A stretch of 64,000 nucleotides of DNA from Bacillus sp. FJAT-14578 (GTDB lineage Bacteria > Bacillota > Bacilli > Bacillales > Bacillaceae_H): assembly GCF_000504165.1 (NCBI RefSeq), contig NZ_KI632507.1:186286-250285 (forward strand), read 5' to 3'. Under the pieces are notes generated by a model. That model searched no databases. It was not told the DNA's origin and saw only the letters and a list, made by a program, of their open reading frames with translations. The position numbers and the translations under genes were made by a program. This document shows, in pieces, positions 51,755 through 61,404 of this stretch. Each line of letters opens with the position of its first letter. The first letter of the stretch is position 1.

Positions 51755-54700
51755 ATGAGTATTGTAATGAAAAAGATTGACAAAGTGTTAGTGGCAAATC
51801 GAGGAGAAATTGCTATTCGGATTTTCCGTGCGTGTACAGAACTGAATATTCGGACAGTGGCCATTTATTCACAAGAAGATGCAGGCTCTTTTCATCGCTA
51901 TAAAGCTGATGAAGCCTATTTAATCGGAAAAGGGAAAAAGCCTATTGAAGCGTATTTAGACATTGAAGGAATCATTGAACTGGCCAAAACTCATGAAGTA
52001 GATGCCATTCACCCAGGGTATGGATTTTTATCGGAAAACATCGAGTTCGCTAAACGTTGTGAAGAGGAAGGACTTCTATTTATTGGACCGGAATCCAGAC
52101 ATCTTGATATGTTTGGGGATAAAGTAAAAGCTCGCCATCAAGCAGTTCAAGCGAATATTCCCGTTATCCCGGGAAGCGATGGACCGATTTCCAGTCAGGA
52201 AGAAGCCGAAACGTTCGGTCGAGATTATGGTTATCCTTTGATGATTAAAGCAGCCCTGGGGGGAGGCGGCCGTGGGATGCGGATTGTACGCAGTGCTGAT
52301 GAACTAAAGGAATCTTATGAACGTGCGAAGTCTGAAGCAAAGGCCGCATTTGGGAATGATGAGGTCTATGTAGAAAAATTCGTGGAAAACCCGAAGCACA
52401 TTGAAATACAGATCTTAGGAGATCAAGAAGGAAACATCGTCCATTTATATGAGCGTGACTGTTCGATCCAGCGCCGTCATCAAAAAGTAGTGGAAATCGC
52501 ACCGAGTGTCTCCTTATCCGAAAGGCTGCGCCAACAAATTTGTGAGGCTGCTGTTCATTTAATGAAAAATGTGGGCTATCGAAATGCAGGAACCGTAGAA
52601 TTCCTTGTATCGGGAGATAAATTTTATTTCATTGAAGTGAATCCAAGGGTCCAGGTCGAACATACCATTACGGAAATGATTACCGGTATTGATATTGTTC
52701 AGTCGCAGATTTTAATTGCGGATGGGTACTCTTTACATAGTCATGAAATCGGTATCCCCACTCAAGAAGACATCCAAATCAACGGTTATGCGATTCAATC
52801 TCGCGTGACGACAGAAGACCCTCTCAACCATTTTATGCCGGATACTGGTAAAATCATGGCATACCGTTCAGGCGGCGGGTTTGGTGTTCGCCTGGATGCT
52901 GGAAATGGATTTCAAGGGGCTGTCATTACCCCTTATTATGATTCATTGCTTGTCAAAGTCACGACATCGGCTAACACGTTTGAGAAAGCGGCCTCCAAAA
53001 TGTTGCGCAACCTGCGTGAATTTCGGATTCGTGGAATTAAAACGAACATTCCCTTTCTCGAAAATGTGGTCAAGCATGAAAAGTTTTTAAAAGGCGAATA
53101 TGACACGTCCTTTATTGATACAACACCCGAATTATTTCTATTTCCAAAAAGCAAGGATCGCGGGACCAAAATGCTGACGTATATTGGAAATGTCACGGTG
53201 AATGGGTTCCCCGGCATCGGCAAAAAGAAGAAGCCGGTATTTACGAAACCTTCTGTCCCTAAACTAACATACTCGGAACCCATTCCAACCGGTACCAAAC
53301 AGATCTTGGATACAGAAGGTGCGGATGGTGTCGTCAAATGGATCAAGGAACAAAAAGAAGTATTGTTAACCGACACGACCTTCCGTGATGCTCATCAATC
53401 CTTGCTGGCCACCCGCATACGTACAAATGATTTAGTACGGATTGCAGAGCCGACGGCACGCTTAACCCCTCACCTGTTCTCGGCAGAAATGTGGGGCGGG
53501 GCTACCTTTGATGTAGCGTATCGCTTCTTAAGCGAAGACCCTTGGGATCGATTGTTGCAATTACGCAAGAAGATGCCCAATGTATTATTCCAAATGCTTC
53601 TTCGTTCCTCTAATGCAGTGGGGTATCAAAACTATCCTGATAACGTGATTAAAGCATTTGTGGAAGAATCAGCTGAAGCTGGTATTGATGTGTTCCGAAT
53701 TTTTGACAGTTTAAACTGGGTGCAAGGCATGACACTAGCGATTGATACGGTCAGAGAAAGCGGAAAAATCGTCGAAGCCGCCATGTGTTATACAGGAGAC
53801 ATTTTAGATCCGACGAGAAGAAAATATGACTTGGATTACTATAAGCAACTGGCTAAAGAGTTGGAAGCATCGGGTGCTCATATTTTAGGCATTAAGGACA
53901 TGGCTGGATTATTAAAGCCTCAGGCAGCTTATGAGTTAATCTCCACCTTAAAGGAAGCCGTAGATATTCCGATTCATTTGCACAGCCACGATACAAGCGG
54001 CAATGGACTTTTCATGTACGCGAAGGCGATCGAAGCAGGCGTGGATATTGTCGATGTGGCCGTCAGTTCTATGGCGGGCTTAACCTCACAGCCAAGTGCC
54101 AATTCTTTATATTATGCGTTAGAAGGCCATGAACGTCAGCCGAACATTGGTATTCATGGATTGGAACAACTTTCTTCTTATTGGGAAGATGTCCGTCCCT
54201 ACTACCAAGCGTTTGAAAGCGGAATGAACGCCCCTCACACAGAGGTATATGTGCACGAAATGCCTGGCGGCCAATACAGTAACCTGCAGCAACAGGCAAA
54301 AGCAGTGGGATTAGGAGATCGCTGGGATGAAGTAAAAGAGATGTATTCAAGAGTCAATCATTTATTTGGAGATCTCGTCAAAGTCACCCCTTCTTCGAAA
54401 GTAGTCGGTGATATGGCCCTTTATATGGTGCAAAACAACTTGACAGAGGAAGACGTTTACGAGCGCGGCGAAACACTAGACTTCCCGGATTCAGTGATCG
54501 AACTGTTCGAAGGTTACTTGGGCCAGCCTTATGAAGGCTTTCCGAAAGAACTTCAACGTATCATTCTCAAAGGAAGAGAACCTATTACCGTTCGCCCTGG
54601 GGAACTACTGGAAGATGTTGATTTCCAACAAGTAAAAGAAACACTGTATCGTACGCTTAACCGCCCTGTTACGAGTCATGAAGCCATTGCTTATGCGTTA

Positions 54701-55204
54701 TATCCAAAAGTCTTTATGGACTATCAGAAAATCGTTGAACAATATGGGAATCTATCCGTATTAGACACCCCTACTTTCTTATACGGGATGCGTCTTGGTG
54801 AAGAAATTGAGGTTGAAATTGAAAAAGGGAAAACACTGATGGTCAAACTGGTCTCCATTGGGCAGGCCCAACCAGACGGCACACGTACGGTGTACTTTGA
54901 GCTAAACGGTCAATCCCGTGAAGTCATCATTAAAGATGAAAGTATCAAGACAACCGTCGTATCTAGACTGAAGGCTGATCCAACCAATCCAAGTCATCTC
55001 GGTGCCACCATGCCTGGTACCGTCATCAAAGTGTTAGTCCAAAAAGGGGAAAAGGTATCAAAAGGGGATCATTTGATCATTACAGAAGCCATGAAAATGG
55101 AGACCACTATCCAAGCGCCATTTGATGGAATTGTAAGAGATATTTATGTGTTAAGTGGGGAGGCTATCCAACCAGGTGATTTGCTTATTGAACTTATAAA
55201 TTAA
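51755..55204 (+). CDS. pyc: Pyruvate carboxylase
   Basis: A 1149-residue single-chain biotin enzyme that makes oxaloacetate from pyruvate and bicarbonate, replenishing the TCA cycle. Domains: biotin carboxylase ~1-460 (VLVANRGEIAIRIFRAC, ATP-grasp loop GGGGRGM), carboxyltransferase ~530-830 (TDTTFRDAHQSLLATR, metal site LHSHDTSGNG), and biotinyl domain at the C terminus with Lys1114 in EAMKMET. Full length. A rather G+C-richer gene than its neighbours, with a separate promoter region disturbed by an IS6 relic. Confidence 0.97.
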   Translation: MSIVMKKIDKVLVANRGEIAIRIFRACTELNIRTVAIYSQEDAGSFHRYKADEAYLIGKGKKPIEAYLDIEGIIELAKTHEVDAIHPGYGFLSENIEFAKRCEEEGLLFIGPESRHLDMFGDKVKARHQAVQANIPVIPGSDGPISSQEEAETFGRDYGYPLMIKAALGGGGRGMRIVRSADELKESYERAKSEAKAAFGNDEVYVEKFVENPKHIEIQILGDQEGNIVHLYERDCSIQRRHQKVVEIAPSVSLSERLRQQICEAAVHLMKNVGYRNAGTVEFLVSGDKFYFIEVNPRVQVEHTITEMITGIDIVQSQILIADGYSLHSHEIGIPTQEDIQINGYAIQSRVTTEDPLNHFMPDTGKIMAYRSGGGFGVRLDAGNGFQGAVITPYYDSLLVKVTTSANTFEKAASKMLRNLREFRIRGIKTNIPFLENVVKHEKFLKGEYDTSFIDTTPELFLFPKSKDRGTKMLTYIGNVTVNGFPGIGKKKKPVFTKPSVPKLTYSEPIPTGTKQILDTEGADGVVKWIKEQKEVLLTDTTFRDAHQSLLATRIRTNDLVRIAEPTARLTPHLFSAEMWGGATFDVAYRFLSEDPWDRLLQLRKKMPNVLFQMLLRSSNAVGYQNYPDNVIKAFVEESAEAGIDVFRIFDSLNWVQGMTLAIDTVRESGKIVEAAMCYTGDILDPTRRKYDLDYYKQLAKELEASGAHILGIKDMAGLLKPQAAYELISTLKEAVDIPIHLHSHDTSGNGLFMYAKAIEAGVDIVDVAVSSMAGLTSQPSANSLYYALEGHERQPNIGIHGLEQLSSYWEDVRPYYQAFESGMNAPHTEVYVHEMPGGQYSNLQQQAKAVGLGDRWDEVKEMYSRVNHLFGDLVKVTPSSKVVGDMALYMVQNNLTEEDVYERGETLDFPDSVIELFEGYLGQPYEGFPKELQRIILKGREPITVRPGELLEDVDFQQVKETLYRTLNRPVTSHEAIAYALYPKVFMDYQKIVEQYGNLSVLDTPTFLYGMRLGEEIEVEIEKGKTLMVKLVSIGQAQPDGTRTVYFELNGQSREVIIKDESIKTTVVSRLKADPTNPSHLGATMPGTVIKVLVQKGEKVSKGDHLIITEAMKMETTIQAPFDGIVRDIYVLSGEAIQPGDLLIELIN

Positions 55205-55290
55205 TTGATAAATGCCATTTTATTTTGTTGAACATGGTAAGAAAATCATAAGTTATTTAGGTGCAATTGAGTTCGTAGGAGAGAGAAAAA

Positions 55291-56742
55291 GTGACCAGTA
55301 TAACTCAAAATCATAAGTTTATCCAAACATTTTCAGAAAACATTATGGCAGTACTTGGTTTTGATGTAACCATACTTGATAAAAATGGTAATCGGGTAAG
55401 CGGCACAGGTGAATATCATCATCAAGTTGGTAACCCCGCACCTGATGGCTCCTTGTTACGGGCTGTAATGAAGACAGGCAGCCCTGAAATGACTTATGAT
55501 GTTATAAAAAATGAATCTCGATGTATGGGCTGTAAATTTTTAAAGCAATGTAGGGAGACAGCAACCATAGGTTATCCCATAGTAAAGGGGAATGAAACTT
55601 TAGGAGTCATTGGGATTATGGGTTTTTCCACTGAACAAAAGGAAAAAATGATTGGAAATGCTGAAGCGCTTAAGAGATTTCTACAGCATCTAAGTTTGAT
55701 ATTGGAAAGTAAGTTAGCTTCACAGAATCATAGACCTCAATCAGAATGTAATTTATATGAAGATACTTCAGAATTGAACAAAGTCGTCACCTTTGAAAAC
55801 ATAATTAGCAAAAATGCGGACATGCAAGATGTAGTGCATAAAGCAAAGCGCATAGTAAACAGCCCGGCAAATGTTTTAATTAGAGGGGAGACTGGAACAG
55901 GGAAAGAATTATTAGCAAAAGCAATCCATTTTGAAAGTGATAGAAAAAACCATCCTTTTGTTGCAGTAAACTGTTCAGCTATACCTGAGAGCTTACTAGA
56001 AAGTGAATTGTTCGGATATGAGGGAGGGGCTTTTACTGGATCGAATCGGGGAGGAAAGCTAGGAAAGTTTGAGCTAGCTAATAACGGAACTATCTTTCTT
56101 GATGAAATAGGAGATCTGCCTCTTTCTTTGCAACCTAAACTTCTTAGGGTGTTACAGGAAAAGGAGATTGAAAGAGTCGGAGGAAACAAACTGCTGCCTA
56201 TGAATGTTAGGGTGATAACAGCTACACATCGCAATTTAGAAGAAATGGTTCAAAATGGGTCATTTCGTGAAGATTTGTACTATCGAATAAATGTTATTCC
56301 ACTTCATACAAAGTCATTGAAAAATCGTCGAGATGAAATTCCATTCTTTCTTCAGTATTTCATTTGGAAACATTGTTCAATTTTAAATCAACCATACTTA
56401 AGCATTGATCCATTATTAGAGCAATGGTTAATACAATATGATTGGCCTGGTAATATTAGGCAATTAGAAAATGTTGTTGAATATATGGTGAATATGGCGG
56501 AATCGAAAGTGCTTGATTTTCATGATCTTCCGGATTATTTATATCCAAAAAATCTCACATCTATAAATACTGGCGGATTAAGTTTAGATGAAATGATTGC
56601 CGAATATGAAAAATCCATTATACAAAGTTACCTTTTGATTGATAGGGGTAGAATTGATAAAGAAAAAGTAGCTCATGAATTGAAAATTAGTTTATCGACT
56701 CTTTATCGTAAGTTGGAAAGATACAACTTGAAAGTTTTATAA
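55291..56742 (+). CDS. Sigma-54-dependent activator with cysteine-containing sensor domain
   Basis: A 483-residue bacterial enhancer-binding protein. The N-terminal sensor (about 1-145) looks GAF/PAS-like and carries C78-x2-C81-x5-C87. The AAA+ domain holds Walker A GETGTGKE (199-206), the sigma-54 contact loop GAFTGS (246-251, usual form GAFTGA), Walker B IFLDEIGD and the R-finger region. A C-terminal Fis-type helix-turn-helix reads VAHELKISLSTLYRKLERY. It lies directly before the sulfide-oxidation operon and its -24/-12 promoter. By analogy with FisR of Cupriavidus it may sense sulfane sulfur; this is inference. Confidence 0.9.
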   Translation: MTSITQNHKFIQTFSENIMAVLGFDVTILDKNGNRVSGTGEYHHQVGNPAPDGSLLRAVMKTGSPEMTYDVIKNESRCMGCKFLKQCRETATIGYPIVKGNETLGVIGIMGFSTEQKEKMIGNAEALKRFLQHLSLILESKLASQNHRPQSECNLYEDTSELNKVVTFENIISKNADMQDVVHKAKRIVNSPANVLIRGETGTGKELLAKAIHFESDRKNHPFVAVNCSAIPESLLESELFGYEGGAFTGSNRGGKLGKFELANNGTIFLDEIGDLPLSLQPKLLRVLQEKEIERVGGNKLLPMNVRVITATHRNLEEMVQNGSFREDLYYRINVIPLHTKSLKNRRDEIPFFLQYFIWKHCSILNQPYLSIDPLLEQWLIQYDWPGNIRQLENVVEYMVNMAESKVLDFHDLPDYLYPKNLTSINTGGLSLDEMIAEYEKSIIQSYLLIDRGRIDKEKVAHELKISLSTLYRKLERYNLKVL

Positions 56743-56753
56743 ATTGTACTCTG

Positions 56754-56787
56754 GGATTGCAAATTTTAACTTGCAATCCTTTTTTTG
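56754..56787 (+). terminator. Terminator of the sigma-54 activator gene
   Basis: GGATTGCAA (56754-56762) pairs with TTGCAATCC (56771-56779), followed by T7. Confidence 0.9.
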
Positions 56788-57037
56788 TTGTTGTTAAAAA
56801 GATCAAGGTATACTCTCTACCTTGTGTAGGTCTTTGTGCTCATTTTATTTCTTTTTTGTTTTTTTATTTATTTATTAGTCCTGTCGGGAAGATTTTTTTT
56901 GAAAAATAGGAAAATTCTTATCAACTTTGAGAGTGAAAAAAAAGTGTTAACAGTGGATTTTTATAATTAGAGTTGCAAAATTGACAAATTTTAAATTTAG
57001 AAGGAAAGAAAGATATTGAATTAATAAGGATTTTAAG
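56788..57037. other. Upstream region of the sulfide operon
   Basis: AT-rich DNA between the activator terminator and the -24/-12 promoter; expected to hold activator binding sites. One symmetric candidate, AAAATT-GACA-AATTTT at 56977-56992, sits about 50 nt upstream of the -24 element; a second site was not found by eye. Confidence 0.4.
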
Positions 57038-57054
57038 TTGGCACAATTCTTGCA
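57038..57054 (+). promoter_or_regulatory. Sigma-54 (-24/-12) promoter of the sulfide-oxidation operon
   Basis: TTGGCAC-AATTC-TTGCA at 57038-57054 fits the TGGCAC-N5-TTGCW consensus exactly, with the invariant GG and GC ten bases apart. The first gene starts 126 nt downstream. Together with the adjacent sigma-54 activator it makes control by RpoN nearly certain. Confidence 0.92.
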
Positions 57055-57179
57055 AATATAAAGTGGTGTGGGAAAGCGGGAGGTGGAACAAATTTGAATG
57101 GTCTTGGTGTTTGTGATTTGCTAAAGAAACTCCCACGTACATACACATCGTGGAATTTATAAGGGAGTAATGATGTGGA

Positions 57180-57602
57180 ATGACAATTGAACAATGGGTT
57201 CTCACTGTTGCTTCAGGCGGAATCGTTGGCTTCACTTTGGGTTTGATTGGTGGTGGCGGTTCAATTTTAGCGGTTCCTCTTATGCTTTATGTAGTCGGGG
57301 TGCAAGATCCGCATATTATCATTGGCAGCACAGCTTTTTCTGTTTCAATTAATGCCTTTTTGAATCTTATACCACATGCACGTGCTGGTCATGTTCATTG
57401 GAAGCCGGCAATAATATTTGCCATACCTGGTGCAATTGGCGCTTATTTTGGATCGACTCTTGGTAAGCTTGTTCCAAGTAAACAACTGCTGTTTCTCTTT
57501 GCCTTACTTATGATTTTTATGGCTATTAAAATGATTTTACCTAAAAAAACGATGAAGAAGTTAACGGCTTCTAAAACGCGGGGATCTGATTTAAATGGAT
57601 AA
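57180..57602 (+). CDS. TauE/SafE-type transporter, N-terminal half
   Basis: A 140-residue membrane protein with four helices equal to one half of a TSUP/TauE-SafE anion exporter: GFTLGLIGGGGSILAVPLMLY at the start with the glycine-rich motif, and FAIPGAIGAYFGSTLGK. Standard members have about 250-270 residues with two such halves. It overlaps the next gene, which is the other half, by 8 nt. Probably exports sulfite or another sulfur oxyanion produced by the operon. Confidence 0.87.
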   Translation: MTIEQWVLTVASGGIVGFTLGLIGGGGSILAVPLMLYVVGVQDPHIIIGSTAFSVSINAFLNLIPHARAGHVHWKPAIIFAIPGAIGAYFGSTLGKLVPSKQLLFLFALLMIFMAIKMILPKKTMKKLTASKTRGSDLNG

Positions 57603-57984
57603 ATATAATGCAAGAAAATTAACGATCTTTGGAAGTTTGGTAGGTTTAGCATCTGGATTTTTTGGGATTGGCGGCGGGTTTTTGGTTGTTCCGTCTCTTG
57701 TCGCAACCACAAATATGTTGATGATTGAAGCGATAGGTTCATCCCTGTTTTCTGTAGGCACTTTTGGACTTACAACGGCCATAAATTACAGCTTCTCTGG
57801 TTTAGTAAATTGGTTAGTAGTACTGGCACTGTTAGGTGGTGGATTTATAGGTGGAATATTTGGTGCGTTGGCGGCAAAGAGTTTAAGTAAACAACGACAA
57901 ACTCTCAACTATATATTTTCTACTGTTGTTATAACTGTGGCCATTTATATGATTATTGTAAATGCTGAAGCCTTAAATTTATGA
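57595..57984 (+). CDS. TauE/SafE-type transporter, C-terminal half
   Basis: A 129-residue membrane protein, the second half: LVGLASGFFGIGGGFLVVPSL, with the same glycine signature as the first half, and LLGGGFIGGIFGALAAKSL. The reading frame is different from the first half, but each has its own stop/start (ATGG overlapping TAA), so translation coupling of two subunits is plausible. Its stop overlaps the next frame (ATGA). Confidence 0.87.
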   Translation: MDKYNARKLTIFGSLVGLASGFFGIGGGFLVVPSLVATTNMLMIEAIGSSLFSVGTFGLTTAINYSFSGLVNWLVVLALLGGGFIGGIFGALAAKSLSKQRQTLNYIFSTVVITVAIYMIIVNAEALNL

Positions 57985-58022
57985 ATCTGCATAACTCAAT
58001 TGATTGGATGGAGATGGTACAT

Positions 58023-59222
58023 ATGAATAATTTGACAGATTACAAAGTCATCATTGTAGGCGGAGGAAGTGCAGGTATTACAGTGGCAGCGCGTCTCTTA
58101 CGTGAATCACGAGCTCTTCGAGGAAAAATTGCCATTATTGATCCCGCAACAAAACACTATTTTCAACCATTATGGACACTGGTTGGAGGAGGGGCTGTTC
58201 AAAAAGATGTGACAGAACGGGAGCAATCATCTTTAATACCAGACGGTGTCGTATGGGTAAGGGAAGCAGTTGAAGAGTTTTTCCCAGATAAACAATTTAT
58301 CGTAACAGATTCAGGAAACAAACTGTATTATGACTATTTAGTAGTGGCAGCGGGCATTCAAATTGATTGGCATAAGGTTAAAGGCTTAAAAGAAAACATA
58401 GGCATGAACGGTGTTTGCAGTAATTATTCTTATGACTCCGTGGAAAGTACATGGGAAAATATCCGTCATTTCAACGGTGGAAATGCAGTATTTACTAACC
58501 CAAATACCCCAGTTAAATGCGGCGGTGCTCCTCAAAAAATTATGTACCTAGCGGACGATTATTTTCGGAAATCAGGGGTTCGGTCCCGTTCCGATATCAT
58601 CTTTGCATCTGGTGGGGCCAGCATTTTTGGAGTGAAAAAATATGCAGATGCTTTGAACAAAGTGATTGATAGAAAGGGGATCGTCACACATTTTAAGCAC
58701 AACCTGGTAGAGATTAATGGACAACAAAAAAAGGCGATATTCAAAAACCTTGAGACAAACGAATATGTAACGATTCCTTACGATATGATCCACGTAGTAC
58801 CGCCCATGAGTGCTCCTGATTTTCTTAAGAAAAGCCCGTTGGCTGCAGATAATGGATGGGTCGATGTGGACCAGTACACATTGCGTCATAAGAAATTTGG
58901 CAATGTCTTTGGAATAGGTGACTGCACGAATTTGCCGACTTCGAAAACAGGTGCAGCTATCCGAAAACAAGCGCCAGTTCTTGTCCAAAACTTGTTGTGT
59001 TTGATGAATGAAAAAACTGGTACGCAAGAGTACACCGGATATACTTCATGCCCAATTGTAACTGGATATGGAAGCCTAATATTAGCTGAGTTTGATTATT
59101 CCTCTAATCCGACGGAATCCTTCCCCTTCAATCAGGCTAAAGAAAGATATAGTATGTATCTTTTAAAGAAAGAGTTACTTCCAATCTTATATTGGAATGG
59201 AATGCTTAAAGGGATATTATAA
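58023..59222 (+). CDS. sqr: Sulfide:quinone oxidoreductase (human SQOR-like type)
   Basis: A 399-residue FAD enzyme that oxidises sulfide to persulfide/polysulfide and reduces quinone at the membrane. Rossmann motif VIIVGGGSAGITVAAR; probable catalytic cysteines in VKCGGAPQK and TSCPIVTGYG, the places of Cys201 and Cys379 of human SQOR. The start is set at ATG 58023, 9 nt behind GGAGATGG and right before the Rossmann strand; an ATG at 57981 overlapping the upstream stop is possible. Confidence 0.92.
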   Translation: MNNLTDYKVIIVGGGSAGITVAARLLRESRALRGKIAIIDPATKHYFQPLWTLVGGGAVQKDVTEREQSSLIPDGVVWVREAVEEFFPDKQFIVTDSGNKLYYDYLVVAAGIQIDWHKVKGLKENIGMNGVCSNYSYDSVESTWENIRHFNGGNAVFTNPNTPVKCGGAPQKIMYLADDYFRKSGVRSRSDIIFASGGASIFGVKKYADALNKVIDRKGIVTHFKHNLVEINGQQKKAIFKNLETNEYVTIPYDMIHVVPPMSAPDFLKKSPLAADNGWVDVDQYTLRHKKFGNVFGIGDCTNLPTSKTGAAIRKQAPVLVQNLLCLMNEKTGTQEYTGYTSCPIVTGYGSLILAEFDYSSNPTESFPFNQAKERYSMYLLKKELLPILYWNGMLKGIL

Positions 59223-59257
59223 AAAATTAAATTAAAGGGTCATAGAGGAGAAGGATT

Positions 59258-59839
59258 ATGCAGAAAACAACAACTGATTACTTATCTGATCTTGAACCGC
59301 TATTGTCTTTATTAAAGCAGAAGGAAATTCAAAATAGTTTAATAAATACATTGGAAAAGCTGCCAGGATTGGTTAATCAATATTCCGCCTTAGAGAGAAC
59401 ACTAAGCTTTATCCAATCTATCATAAACGATAAAGAATCTCTGGAATATATATTTGATAGATTGGAAAAAGATTTACAGCCTTATATCTTAAATAAAGAC
59501 TCATTGGAAGCTTTTTTTTCACTAGTTGACAACTTACCTAAATATGTTAAATATCTGTCTTCGGTAGAGCCGATAATTGATTTTATATTAACGGTATCCA
59601 GTGATAAAGAATCAGTGGATTACTTATTTGAGGGCGTGCAAGAAGTTACAGAGCCGATCCAACAAAAGGTTCAAAATGGATGGACCATGTTGCAAAAGGC
59701 AAAGAAAGAGGCGGAAAGAGCCCGTACACCGGTGACGATTTTTACGATGATTAAATTAATAAAAGAACCAGCCGTTCAGCAGGGGATTCATTTTGCTAAG
59801 GCATTATTAGCGATTACCTCTGAATATAAACAAAAATAG
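59258..59839 (+). CDS. DUF1641 family protein
   Basis: A 193-residue helical, non-membrane protein of the DUF1641 type. It has repeated amphipathic stretches (LLSLLKQKEIQNSLIN, LERTLSFIQSIINDKESLEY) and a C-terminal MIKLIKEPAVQQGIHFAKALL motif conserved in the family. DUF1641 genes are commonly next to SQR or formate dehydrogenase genes in Bacillales; the function is unknown. AGAGGAGAAGG precedes the ATG. Confidence 0.82.
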   Translation: MQKTTTDYLSDLEPLLSLLKQKEIQNSLINTLEKLPGLVNQYSALERTLSFIQSIINDKESLEYIFDRLEKDLQPYILNKDSLEAFFSLVDNLPKYVKYLSSVEPIIDFILTVSSDKESVDYLFEGVQEVTEPIQQKVQNGWTMLQKAKKEAERARTPVTIFTMIKLIKEPAVQQGIHFAKALLAITSEYKQK

Positions 59840-59876
59840 TCCATAACCTATTAAATTGCTAAAGGAGCGTTAGTAC

Positions 59877-61295
59877 ATGCTAATTAAATACTTTTATGAT
59901 GACAAATTAGCTCATGCCTCTTATCTAGTAGGGTGCCAAGCTACGGGTGAGGCTATTGTTATCGATCCTTCCCGTAATATCAATTCTTATTTGGAAGTGG
60001 CAAGAGCGCAAGGCGTAAGGATTATTGGTGTTGCCGAGACGCATATTCATGCAGATTATGTCTCTGGTTCACGAGAGCTGGCTTCAAAAGAAGGAGTGAA
60101 ACTTTATCTGTCAGATGAAGGAGGTGATGAATGGAAGTATCAGTTTGTAAATGAATTTGATCATCAACTACTGAAGGATGGAGATATTTTCTTCATCGGA
60201 AATTTAAAATTCAAAGTCATTCATACTCCAGGGCATACGCCTGAACATATCTCATTTCTATTGACTGATGGTGGATCAGCAGCGCAAGCTCCAGTTGGCA
60301 TATTTACTGGTGATTTTGTCTTCGTAGGAGATGTGGGTCGTCCAGACTTATTAGAAAAAGCTGTCGGTGTAAACGGCTCCGCTCATCTAATGGCAAAGAA
60401 TATGTTTCAATCCTTGCGTAAATTTAGAGAACTTCCTGACTTTTTGCAAGTCTGGCCTGCACATGGAGCAGGCAGCGCATGCGGAAAATCGCTAGGGGCA
60501 GTACCTTCTACCACGGTTGGTTATGAAAAGCTAGCCAACTGGGCGCTGCAATATGATGATGAGGATCTATTTATAGAAGCATTGCTTGCTGGGCAGCCTG
60601 AGCCCCCTAAATATTTCGGAATAATGAAAAAAATAAATAAACAAGGGGCTGAATTACTTGAAAAAATTGAGCCTGCGATTTATAGAAAACCTTCCTTAAC
60701 ACTAGTTCGCGAGTGGACCAAAAAAGGCATTGTGGTAGATACACGACCAGCAAAAATCTTTGCTGAGAAGCATATAGCGGGAACAATAAATATTCCGTAT
60801 AATCAATCATTTGTCACCTGGGTTGGATGGCTGCTTGATTATAATCGGCCGATATATTTACTGGCTAGTGAAGAGAAGGAATCAGAAATATTGAAAGCTT
60901 TACAATCAATTGGACTTGATCAAGTCAGTTCCACAATGGATGACAGTTTCATTGACCAACTCGAAGTGAATGCTGTCGATGTAGTAAAGTATGAAACAGT
61001 AGAATCAAGAGAGATTGTTGATAGTATAGATGATTTTTATATCCTCGATGTTCGTAATAGCAGTGAATGGAATGAAGGTCATATTCCCCAGGCTAATCAT
61101 ATAATGTTGGGACTCCTGGAAGATAGAATTAAAGAAATTCCGAATGATAAACCAATTCTCGTGTATTGTAAGTCAGGAGCCAGATCAGCTATTGCTGTTA
61201 GTATATTGCAAGCAAATGGCTTTGAACGAATCGTTAATTTAGCGGGCGGATTTGATAAATGGTTAAAAGAGAACTTATTATTGCAGCGAGATTAA
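59877..61295 (+). CDS. cstB: CstB-like persulfide dioxygenase-rhodanese fusion
   Basis: A 472-residue three-part protein. Residues 1-250 form a metallo-beta-lactamase-type persulfide dioxygenase with metal ligands in ETHIHADY (H56, H58, D60), HTPGHTPEH and GDVGRPDLL. Residues ~265-360 form a rhodanese fold without an active Cys (the loop reads LLASEEKE). Residues ~375-472 form an active rhodanese with C431 in LVYCKSGARS. This is the order known for staphylococcal CstB, which turns persulfides and sulfide into thiosulfate. AAAGGAG lies 10 nt before the ATG. Confidence 0.92.
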   Translation: MLIKYFYDDKLAHASYLVGCQATGEAIVIDPSRNINSYLEVARAQGVRIIGVAETHIHADYVSGSRELASKEGVKLYLSDEGGDEWKYQFVNEFDHQLLKDGDIFFIGNLKFKVIHTPGHTPEHISFLLTDGGSAAQAPVGIFTGDFVFVGDVGRPDLLEKAVGVNGSAHLMAKNMFQSLRKFRELPDFLQVWPAHGAGSACGKSLGAVPSTTVGYEKLANWALQYDDEDLFIEALLAGQPEPPKYFGIMKKINKQGAELLEKIEPAIYRKPSLTLVREWTKKGIVVDTRPAKIFAEKHIAGTINIPYNQSFVTWVGWLLDYNRPIYLLASEEKESEILKALQSIGLDQVSSTMDDSFIDQLEVNAVDVVKYETVESREIVDSIDDFYILDVRNSSEWNEGHIPQANHIMLGLLEDRIKEIPNDKPILVYCKSGARSAIAVSILQANGFERIVNLAGGFDKWLKENLLLQRD

Positions 61296-61404
61296 TAAGA
61301 TACAAGCCGTGGATGTATCAATTTTAGAATCGTGAGAAGCAATAGCCTTCATATTGGAAATACAAATCGGTGCCTTTAGGTCACCTAAATAAATTAGGAG
61401 GTAA

